From Echinometra lucunter (taxonomy: Eukaryota > Echinodermata > Echinoidea > Camarodonta > Echinometridae): 64,000 nt of DNA. Positions within the stretch are counted from its first letter, which is position 1, and every line of letters begins with the position of its first letter. Below the pieces are notes generated by a model. The model was not told the DNA's origin. It worked only from the letters and a program-made list of their open reading frames with translations, and did not search any database. The DNA is taken from contig CM057151.1 in the NCBI GenBank assembly GCA_029962745.1, forward strand, positions 3,291,431-3,355,430, in the 5' to 3' direction. This document shows, in pieces, positions 1 through 11,500 of this stretch. The position numbers were made by a program, and so were the translations under genes.

Positions 1-1174
1 ATTCAAATAATACTGAATTCAATAGCAAAGGCATTGCATTGGAGTGAAAACTTCAAAGACTTCGTGGTTGAATGAACATTTTACAATCCTTGAAGGCTAT
101 TCAATCATCCAGGATTTACAAAATCATGAATTTTATATATATAGAACCTAATTTTTGTTTGCTGTGCAGTCAGCCCAGTGTTGTCAGGTTGTAGATCATT
201 ATCTTTCTAAAAAGTTGGTGCAAGTTCTGTACCCTTTGGCACAATAATATGTACAACACAGTTATTAATCATACACGTACAGTGTACATCACTTTGAAAC
301 ACGTTATTTAACAAGTTGACCTCGAAGAGCTTGGTTTCAGTTTTCAGTTTCAGTTTATTGTTTCATATTTCACACATTTCGGACATTTACAATATTTGAC
401 AGTGTTTTGAGAGCTTATAGAAAGTATAAAAAAGCAATATAAGAGGTACAAAGGAAATAGTAAATTCAGAAAAAAAATAATAAAAGAAGGTAAGTACCCC
501 ATATAAATATAAGTACATGCAGTATTAATCAAGAGTGAAATATGAAGGAGCCTAAAGAGAAAGCTAGGCTTGTAGAATATAGGCTCCTTTAAAAAAAATA
601 GTGATGTTTCAAATTACAGTTCGAAATAATAGGAACGAGCTATGCATGACAGATCAAAATGAGTAGAATATGAATAACAAAAATTTGTGTCAAGAAGGAA
701 AGAAAAAAAAAGTCAATTTCATTGTAAATCGATGTGCAGTCTAACTTCATGATTTCCAAAGACCCTTTTATACCACTTCATCTAGTCATGATGTTGAGAT
801 AAGTCCATTTGAAAGTCCTGTTCCAGGAAATTATACCTTCAATGAAAACTGATATTTTGGAAGTATTTTTCAAAAGTTGTTTGATTTGTTTCCCTTTAAC
901 CAGACTAATAATGAGACATTAATGACATAATGTCACTATTTCAAGAAAACAAATCTTGTCTTGTATTGTGGAGTTATTCCATCGCTATTAAGTTGTTTTG
1001 TTTTATTCTCGAAAAGTTTTCCCTCCCATCTCTGAAGAGATTTCCTCATTTAACTGGATTTTAATTGATGGTAACATGGATGTTTTGCGCTATCACTACA
1101 AAGTAAGTGATTTCCTTTATAGAAACATGAAGACTTGAATCTTAGAAGGATATTGTGAAAAATATTATTGATTC
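1..1174. other. Non-coding stretch upstream of the first visible SLC6 exon
   Basis: AT-rich sequence with no exon-like segment that I recognise. In particular, the SLC6 TM1 exon expected just upstream of the exon at 2451 is not here, so this is most likely intron of that gene. Confidence 0.4.
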
Positions 1175-2190
1175 ATGGTTAGTGTTTCCCATTATTTTTG
1201 GTTATTTGGGTTAGTGTTTTCTCATCATTATTTCCTCGTAATTGAAAATTGGCTTCGACTTATGTATTTACATCCACAAAAAACTAAGGTTATGGCTTTT
1301 GAAAAATTGAAAAATAAGATTACCATCAAATTTCAAAATACTTCATTACAACATGATAAAAATATTCAATATCTCGGAGTGATTTTTGATCCTCAATTAG
1401 ATTGGACGTTACATATTCAGCATATTTCTGGTAAAATATCACGTTCTATCGCGTGTATCAGAAGAATTAAATATTTTATCAATACTATGCAGTTAAAACA
1501 TTTATATTTCGCATTGATATTATCATATATTGATTATTACAGCAACTGGTAATTATTGTTCCAAATTTAATTAACCAGGTTACAGAAGTTGCAAAATAAA
1601 TATGCCCGTTTACTTCTAAACGCAGACTATTCAACTCCAGAATGTGCTCTATATTAACTACCCTAAACTGACAATCCGTTGAACAGTAAATGTAGTGTGG
1701 AAGATTTAGAATGATTTCACACCAAATTATTTGAAACCACTGTCTGTTATGCAATCTGTTGTTAATAATGCAGGCCATTCGACAGTCAACCGATTACAAA
1801 TACCCCATCCTAAAACAGAATATGAAAAACGATCCTTGTCATTCTCAGCAAATTTTCTTTCAATAAACTTCCAATGTATGTTCAAAATCTAAGACACACT
1901 GTAATTTCAAAAGACAATGTAAACATTTTTGATATATGCTTTGACTCAAAAAAGTACAACTATCTAAAGTTCGCATTTTTTGTTTTTGATGCATTTTATG
2001 TTTAATATTCCGATTGTGTTATAATTGTATTATGTTTTTGTTTCATATTTCGTTTGTGTTTTTCATGTATTGTATTATATTTTCTTCTTTGGAGGGCTCC
2101 GTTGAAAAGCAATTTTATTGTAAAGCTGAATCGGACTACCCTCCACTATTTTATGCTGTATTAGTTAAAACATTAATAAACACATAATAA
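1175..2190 (+). mobile_element. Non-LTR retrotransposon 3' fragment (CR1/Jockey-like RT C-terminus and tail)
   Basis: The open frame at 1175-1552 contains a late reverse-transcriptase block. It shows KTKVMAF, then YLGVIFDPQLDW, then a stretch like HISGKISRSIACIRRIKYF and LILSYIDYY, the usual order at the thumb end of CR1/Jockey-type ORF2. After a stop at about 1550 the similarity continues in shifted frames: KLQNKYARLLLNADYSTPE near 1590-1640, and the HSTVNRLQIPHPKTEYEK region near 1775-1830. So the copy is frameshifted and dead. A 3' UTR-like, AT-rich tail follows to about 2190. Only the 3' part is present, as expected for 5'-truncated insertion. It lies in an SLC6 intron, same strand. The clade is inferred from motif style only. 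Confidence 0.7.
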
Positions 2191-2450
2191 ATACATGATT
2201 TTTTTGTTTAAATAAATTTTCAAACAACGGTCGCTTCACAAAGTCGGTTCTGGTTTTACATCGGTGGAATTCGGTGATTCAAGTCGAGTGTATAGGGCCT
2301 TGTGAAAAACCTCATTGATACAAAACAGGAGCGCTCCTAAATGCATTTCCCTGACCAAGGATATTGGTAAGTACTTTCTTCTCTTTTCCCCTTCGTATTT
2401 TGGTCTCTTCTAATTCTATTAATTCGGTGACTGTAACTTTTTCGTTTTAG

Positions 2451-2582
2451 GTGCTTTCCTGATTCCATACTTCATTTGCGCCATATTTGGAGGCATTCCA
2501 CTATTTTTCCTGGAGACTGCCCTCGGACAGTATACTTCCCTGGGAGGCATCAAGGCGTGGAAAATATGCCCACTCTTTCAAG
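2451..2582 (+). CDS. SLC6 exon: end of TM1 region and TM2
   Basis: Acceptor TTTCGTTTTAG, donor CAAG|GTAACC. Begins with the last two bases of a Gly codon (FLIPYF follows) and ends in phase 1. Residues 1-43 hold TM2 and the LGQYTSLGG loop typical of the family. Phe-Leu-Ile-Pro-Tyr includes the Tyr that helps bind chloride in characterised members. Confidence 0.93.
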
Positions 2583-5500
2583 GTAACCGCGATTTATATT
2601 ATACGTTTACCAATCTTCCGTGAATGTCTACATGTGATTGATCTTGAATCCTGGCATTTGCATGGCACCTCTCCTATATTTGAAATAATTTTGTATATTT
2701 TGATGTCTTGATGTTAAAAGTGAGTTTTGAGATAAAGAATGTACACCTGAATAAAGTCTCCCTTTGAAGACGTGTGTATTCATTACGCTTCTTTGATATC
2801 TTGTTCAGACTTTTTTTTTCATCTTTTCTATTATTTTTGTCAAATTGATCCATTAGAAATTCATATTGTTTTCTAAGTTTTCCTTTTATCATGTGTATGT
2901 TACATGCATGTGCAACACGTTTTTTTTTTTTTGTAAGCCTGTCCAATGTCCTGTAATCAAAGGACAAAGAAGAAGCCAAAAATTCATGATATGAAGATTT
3001 CAACATGGAGTCTCATGGCTTCTTTTGGTGAATGAGATTTGTGCGTGACAATGGACATAGAAATTTCAAACCGACTCTCTAACAGGCTACGAAACATTCA
3101 AAGCTATACCACACGTACATAATGTCTCCTTAGTCAAACGGTAGCTTGTTTGTAGTTTATGTAGTTTTTATTGCTTTATCAATTTTATTAGTATTGGATT
3201 TGAAGTACCGTGCACATGTACGTACACGATCCTTCCATTTTATGATTATTGTTGATTAAACAAAATCAACGCAGCAGAACAGCGGTACAGTTGTTAGGCC
3301 CAAAATTTTACATACACAGTGGCAATTCCACAGAAAATGTTCACTGCCAAAAATCATGCAATCGGCTATTACTCCACAACTATTTTTTGCTACAAATGTA
3401 TCAAACAAAGGAGGCTATTTATGCTCTTTTATATGATTAACAATCTGTTAAGTAGAATTAGGCATGATTTGAAGAAAAGAAAAAAAAAAACCTCACATTT
3501 GAACAAAATTGGAGTCTATTTCGGTAAAACATCAAAGATTTCGCTTTCTCTATTTCTCACAAGCATTTCATATGTTAACTTTTATTTTTGTAAGGCTTTA
3601 ATCATGGTGAACGGAACAAAGATTACTGATACAAGGTTGGTATAAGCCTTTAGATGTTTTAAGGATCTGAAAAAGTACAGCAGTGTCATGTTCATGTTAT
3701 GTCCGTTGCGCTCCTTTCTAGCGCAGTGACATGAATTTCCAGTCTATAATCGTTATATAATTATGTATTTATTTCAAGAGAATAATTACCCAAACTGCCA
3801 AATAACTTCAGACATGACAGCTTGTGCGTCATGGACATGACACTTTTGTCCACTTTTTTCCAGATTTTATCAGACCCATATGACATTGCTTATTAGATGA
3901 TGCCAACTTCATATCAGTCATATGTGTTCCTTTCATTAAAATTCACAAGAACAACAAAAACAAAATTAAATCTGAAGTTTTGTGGTGAGGCCATAAAGAA
4001 ACCAAAATATTGAGGTGTTTTTTTTTGTTTTTTTTTATACAAAGATTGAAGCCAAAATTTGCACAAAAGTAAAGTTTAAAAAAAGAAAAAGAAAATCATC
4101 CTTAATGCTTCAGTCCTATGGGGGATGCAATTCAAAAGAATAGCTTGATAAGGTCTGGATGTAGAAGGCTTCACGGTACACCAAGTTTTCTTTCTTGAAG
4201 ATGAGTATGGTCCTGAAAAAGACCTACTCACTCGCGACGTTTCGGTAAGAACATGCTTAACCGAAACGTCGAGAGTGAGTTGGTCCTTTTCAGGACCATA
4301 CTCATCTTCAAGAAAGAATGCTTGGTGTACCGTGAAGCCTTCTACATCCATTCGTACTACCACCATCGAAACCTTCAAAGGATATCTACATTGATATAGT
4401 CTCTTGTGTGATATCAAATTTGCCATGGTAGCACAAATAGTGCCGGAGCTATACTACCAATTTTATGATTATCATAAAATTGGTAGTATAGCTCCTGCAC
4501 TATCATATTTGGCAAGTGGCTGTTCCCCTCTAATTGCCCAGGTGTATGCACAAAACCAGTATACTAGGCAGATTGCGATATATGGGGGTTATGCCCCTAT
4601 TACTGCTGAAGTGCATTAACATCTTTGTCAGGAAGAATATAAAATAACATGTACAGGAAAGGATGGTCTGTTTGTTTGTCATAAAAAGGTTAAATAAACC
4701 CTGCGATCCTTGTATGGTTACAAAGTTAACTTCAATTTCATTGCGTTTTTATCGTTGTTTTGTTTTTCAAAGAGAGAAACATCATAGTCACAATTTGAAC
4801 ACCCGGAAAATCTAAGACGCACCCCTGCGTCTTCTCTTGACAGCGCATCTTTGCACAAATTTCAGATCCACTGCAGTTTTTGTTTCTCTTTGGGGGGGGG
4901 GGGGGGGGTGTAAAAGGAAATGATTATCAGATGATCTTGTTTTCGTCGTCCTATTATTCTTGAATTTAGAATAATACCTGTCATGAGTACTGTATTTTTT
5001 TTTCCTTTTTAAGAATCAGAGTTTGGTCAATGGTGCTGGGAAGTTTTGACCCTCACACTAACTGATTTTAAGCCCCCCCCCCTTTTTGTTTGGCTTTTTT
5101 AAACAAACATTTTTTTTTCTTTAGTTCTATCTCTCTCTGCCAGTCTTGGTTCATTTTGTTATTGACGTCATACCTGGTGTAGATTTCTTTCTACTATACT
5201 GTACTATGTATCACAGTGCTTTTAATGTAGAATAATATGTGGCCAAAGAATCTCACTGAAATGGAAATTGTGATGTGAAAATTTTGCTTTAGCCTGTTAT
5301 TCATGATTTGTCACGGAAAATTCAGATGAGAGATTCGATTTTTTTTATAAAAAATATACAAAACTGGTCACTGATTGGTAAAATGTACTACTGGTAATAG
5401 TTGTTGAAGCATGCATCCTCTATCTTGTTACCTGATTGTTACCACAGCTGAACATAGGCCCCTAGGCCTACTTGACATTCAGGGTTCTCACGGGAAAAAA

Positions 5501-8500
5501 TCCACACACGGTTCCCACTCTGCGCAAAACGTGGAAGTTTCGGAAGTTTTACGGAATAACACCTGAAGTTAGGTGTGGCGGCAGTATATGCTATAGTAAA
5601 AGGATGAAAAATACTTCTTGGTAAGCAGGAGTTGTCTACTAATGGCATAAAAGTAAAAAATACATTTCCAAAAAGCAAAACAATCTGTGGCATTTATCAT
5701 TATTGTTAGGAATATATACTCCAATATTTTTATCCTTGTTGCCACGCATGGTGCAGCAATTTCACACATGGTTCTTCCTTGTCTGAAACCCTTTGCGCAT
5801 GGTATTGGAACCATGGGTGTTATGTACTGGCGAGAACCATGATGACATTGTCACTTGAGGAGATGTTGAGAAAACGCTTTCCGTTTTCTTACAATGTCAT
5901 TGTGTAAACTAACCAGTGACAATCATATTTTGAAATACCAATTAGATGACCCCTCGATTAAGTTTAATTGTCCTTATTTTCTGATTACAGGAATCGGAAT
6001 ATCTACTTGCGTGATCGCTATGTGGTGCAATGTCTACTACATTGTGATTCTTGCATGGGCACTCTACTATCTCGTAAGCTCCTTCACCGGTGAATTACCA
6101 TGGGCACACTGTGGCCACAGCTGGAATTCAGATTTCTGCGTAGAATATGACGTATGAATTAAAAATTTTATCCTTGTCGTCGTTGTTCCTAATGAACCAT
6201 TTTCATTTCCTGGGACATCGCCTAAAGGGGCGCGGGGTTGGGGGTATAGATCTTGACCCCGATGCTCAAAAATACCTTTTGTTATTTTTAAAATCTCTTG
6301 TAGGAAATTGTTTGGGCTGATATATATAATAAGATTTAGCAAACGACCCGTTCAAACGCCTCAACCATGTACTCTGAATATCATTGAGGATAACGATTCA
6401 TGCGTTTCATGTCTACTCCCTTGACCTCCGCGTATTTCATCTACAGCAAGTATGGAAAACTGTAATCATTCAAAGAATTATTGATGTGAGATATTGACCT
6501 CAAAACAAAATCTTTGAATTCAAAAGATATCAAGATATGCAATGGACCGAGTGCAATTCTCTTTACCTGGGGTTGGATCAGCGGGAAGAAAAAAAAATGA
6601 AATAAAGCCATATTTAAGGCAAGTCATTATCATGAAAATATATGAACCGCTGAACCCCGGGTTGAACCACCCCGTTTCTGGATCCATTTTGTTACATAGT
6701 AATATACCTCGTCTTTATCACTATTTTGATGGATACATATCCCTAGTCCTTAGATATAATTTTTCGTGGTAGTCACTAATCATGCCCGTATTTAAAGTTC
6801 CTAATGTTGTTTTTCTTTGCAGTCTAATATTACGTGTGTAAATGAGACGGTTTTCTCTAATGACAGCGTGATAATGGTAGAAGAGATGGTGGCTGGCACC
6901 AATTACACATGTGCTGAGTTCCACAAGACCACAGCAGTGGAAGAATTCTGGGAGTAAGTTCCATTAAGATTCTCCTACGTGCATCAAGGGGGAAACACAT
7001 AAATCTTCAGCTCTCTACATGACATTGTGTAGTCATTTAAGTAATTCATTACGACGATTTATAAGATATTAACTGTCACGATAAGGGTTACAGTAATGGC
7101 TCCCTAAATGGATCTTATGTTTGTTGTGAAGATTCAGCACCAGCCTTTTTTTCTTCTTTTATTTCTATGTGGTATCATATCTACTCCTCCTGGGTTAAGG
7201 CACTTGCAGATACATGCGCTTTCCAAAGACAAGACTCTCGCCCTCTTCAAGGTCAATATCACAGTGCACAATTGCCCTTCCCCGCCTGCGATTTTTTTTC
7301 CCGTACACGTTAACGCAAATTTTATGAATTATTCACAAGCTGAGCTTGAAACAGTGAAGTACGCAAGCACGTGGACGTGGAAATTAAGCGGACAAGACAT
7401 GAGACGCTCCACAGATCCCTCTCTCTCCTAGCCTCTAGCCGAGGCCTCTTGCTGCAATCCCATGTGCTGTATTCCCCAGTAAACGGTTGCAACGAGAACG
7501 GCTGCCAACGAGACTACGAGGCGCGTCAGCGCCGAGGCCTACTCACTTGCCCCCTAATTAACCCATAGAGGTACAGTGTCACCTTTAGGAGACGCTTTTG
7601 CAGTATCTGTTGGTCCAGAATCTTGGGCAGTACATTTTATACATGAGCAGAAAGAGAAAAATGCACTGACAAATTTCAGCCCATTCCCATCGCTGTATGG
7701 TGTGGCGTTCTCGAATAAGAGCAGTTTAAGTGTAACTAATCACTAAACTCTTTAAATTGGCAACGCAGTGAATAATATATAACCACTATTTCTGTGTTCA
7801 AATTGGCAATTTCTGATTCAATTTTACAATTATATTTCATTTTGGTTTATGTTATATCCATTTTTTTTCAAAGCTATGTAAACGTGGAAAAAAATTATAT
7901 TGCCAATTTGAGGATTGAAGATGATTAATTTAGACCTCAAGAAAGCTCTGTACTGCTATGGGTTAAATATGCAGTATTAAAATAGGGTAGTGATACGTCA
8001 CAAAATATGAGCTGCGTGTTTGGCGAAGAACTCGTCCATTATTTTAGAGGGAACTACTCTACGTAATAAAGAAATAAAAAACATAACTCCTTTTTTTTCA
8101 ACTATCTGAACAAATGTTTATATACTTTTACATTACAAAATTATATTTCATAGCATTTCTGCCGCAAAATAATGGCTATTATTGAGTCTTAGTTGAAAAA
8201 TAAAATATATTTCTCCCTGCGTAGGAGCAACTGTTATTGCAAACACTGTACAGGGAGAGAAGGGGCGAAACAACAATGCTCCTTAGGCTAGCGCCCTCGT
8301 TTTTTGTCTCGCCCGCGGCACATACCTACCACTTTTGGGGTCTGCCATTATTCTCATCTTTCTATTTTTCTTCCTTAAGTTAGTCCTTTATTTTCCCTTC
8401 TTTCATCATTCCTTCTATCCTAACTTTCTATTTATTTCTTTATTCTTCTATCCTTAGTCTTTTTTTCTTTTTTTTTTTGTCTTCCCTCATATTATAGTTT

Positions 8501-11500
8501 GTTTTTGTGTTTATATCAATTTTCCTTTCCGGTTTTCATTATGTTATTAGTTGAATACATCTTCTATCTCGTATCAATCTTTCTTGTTTTCCTTTATTTT
8601 GTACCTTCCTTCATCTTGCCTTCTGTCCTCCCCCACGTTTTATTTTCCTTTCCTTCGACCGTTTATGTTTTCTTTTGTTTCTTTATCTATATATTTACCT
8701 TTATCTTTCCTTCCCAGATCACTCGTGTAGTTTTCTTTGATTCTCCTTGTACCCTTTTCAATCCATTCTTTCTTCATCATTTAAACGTGATTGAGTCATT
8801 GAGATTTAATGCAGATTGATACCACACAGAGACTCGGGGCTGACCAGAGAGAGAAAGATAAACGGGGGAGAGAGGAGGAAGAAATACGGGACTCGGAGTC
8901 CGCTTAATTTTGTGGCTAGTCCACGCGCTTGCGCGCAACAGTGTTTCAACCTCAGCTTATGAATAATTCATAAAGTTTGCGCTGCGTGTACGGAAAAAAA
9001 ATTCGCTCCCCGCTTTTTCTTCTCCATCCACCATGTCATATTTTATCGCCGCCATTCTATCATATACTTTTCAAAGTGGTACATTAGCTGAGTTTGTTTA
9101 TCTTCAGGAGGCAGGTTCTTCGGCTGTCTGGCGGCCTACATGAGATGGGATCTGTAGTTTGGCATCTTGCTCTTGCACTTCTTGTAGCTTGGATTCTATG
9201 CTATTTCTGCATCTGGAAGGGGGTCAAGTGGACAGGAAAGGTACTTTTTTCCCCCTTAAACTTGGACCAGATTTCATCACAAAAAAAGGAGTGAAATACA
9301 ACTCTATCCGATGCATAATAATGATTTCATGGAAATTCCATCCTGTCATTTATTATTAACTGGATCGTGATAAGAACATAGTTGTTAAGCACTGTGGTAG
9401 GTACCTGGCTCCACTTGAATGTAAAGTGGCCTTTTTTTTGCAAACCTGATTGAAGAAAGTTGAATCAACCACGTGAATGCTTGTTAAAGAAAATGTAAAG
9501 AAACAAAGTGGATGCAAATATGTTTATTTTGGAAATAATAAGACATAACTTAACCATGCAACAGCCGAAAAATCAACAACAGCAACAAATAAACAACTTA
9601 TTACATGAATTTATATCATTGTTCCTAGGTTGTGTATTTCACTGCTACTTTCCCGTACGTGATCCTCACTGCACTTCTTATTCGTGGTGTTACACTACCG
9701 GGAGCAGCGGACGGTCTTCTATTTTATATCAAACCAGATTTATCTCGCCTGGCAGATGGACAGGTATATATATATGTATTCCATGCAGAATGTAAAGTCA
9801 TTCTCTGCAATAAGTTTTATAAATCAGTCTTACTGAGCAGCAAGGCTCGCGTCAAAATGTACGATATAATTAAATTGATCACATCACACCAGGCCCCTGG
9901 GAGCCGGGGGTGCTGGGGGCGCTGCAGCACCCCCTGATTTTTATGAGGGGCATAACACAGCAGTCATCAGAATAAGTTATTTTCCCATCCCATCTTCATT
10001 TTCTCTTACTTCGCATACTCCATGTACTCATATTTGGCAGATAGGTGATTGAATGTGTACTTAGATATCTTATAGAGGATTATATCGTATTTTGATGACG
10101 ACCTTAAAAAAGAGAGTTTTTTTTTCTCGCTCGATGTGCTCGCTCGTATGATATATAGATACATGACAGTTGGGAAAGAAAAAGAATTCGACAAGCGAGG
10201 TGACCGAATATATGTTTTGGATATCTTATTGGCAAAAGAGTTAAGAGCATTTTAAAAACGAATTAACATGAAAAAAAGAGTTTATATTTTTCCTTGCTCA
10301 GACCATAACCCAGTTCTTGTACGGCTTGATTCTTCAAACCAAACCCAGTTCTTGCACGGCTTGATTCTTCAAACCAAACCCAGTTCTTGTACGGCTTGAT
10401 TATACACCATATAGAGACCATCCTCATAGCCGGGAGGAAGGTTTGGTGCTATGAAAAAGCAGACTTTTGGGAGATGAGAGGTCATCTCTCATCAGCTGAG
10501 TGGCTCAATGTCTTTCATTAAGAAAAAAAAAAGATCCAGAGGAGGCATACAGAAGGTTCATTGAAATCATTACTGACACCATGAGCATGTACATCCCAAG
10601 TAAGACAGTTATGAAAAAACTGGGAGATAAATCCTTTTGACGGTGATTTTACCATAGTAAAATAACGGCCAAAACCATGGTGAAACCATGGTTATCATGG
10701 ATAAACGCCTCAGCAACACATCTCAACCAACTTGACAGTATTCAGAGAAAGGCTCTCCAAATCATTGGAACTGATGAGGCCTCTGCATGTAAACAGTTGA
10801 CTATTCCAAGCCGCAGTCATCGGCGGCATGTAGCTGCTGCTACAGTCTTGCACAAAATGCATACAGATAACTATGGTGGCCCAGAAGTACGCTCGACAAC
10901 AGGTCATGTGCGACGTGAATTTCGCATCCCAGGTCCTGAACTTCGCATCCGAGGTCGTGAAATTCACGACCCGCGGTGCGAAATTCAGGACTGGCATGAC
11001 TGGGATGCAAAGTTCGCGCCACGGGTCCTGAATTTCGCACCGCGGGTCCTGAAATTCACGACTTGGGATGCAAAGTTTGTGCGACGGGTCATGAATTTCG
11101 CATCGCGGGTCGTGAATTTCACGACTTGGGATGCAAAGTTCAGGACCTGGGATACGAAATTCACGTCGCACATGACTTGTTGTCGACCGTACTTCAGGGC
11201 CACCATAGATAACTGTCCAGTAGATTTACAGTCGTTGCTGCCTCCACCTTATGAAAGGTGCAGAGTCACTCGCTCTAGCTTTTCCATGCCACTCAATTCC
11301 CTCTCCTTGCCTGCTGTCAGAACATCTACACTGGACAGAATTCCAACCGCTGTTCGTTTGTGGAATTCCCTCCCTGACCATGTTGTAGGGAATGTCTCAG
11401 ATGTTGGACTCCAGGCATTTAAATGCAGAGTGCACGGATACCTCCTCAACCTAACATGACATGATCTTATTATTTAGAATTTTTGTAGTTGGTTAATTTG

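Noticed and set aside
8499..8819. 106-codon hydrophobic frame
   Set aside because: Translation of a pyrimidine-rich tract within a transposon-like element.
10677..11459. 260-codon open frame as a host gene
   Set aside because: Its two ends are retrotransposon RT tail and its middle is a repeated mobile cassette seen again at 24617-24935.
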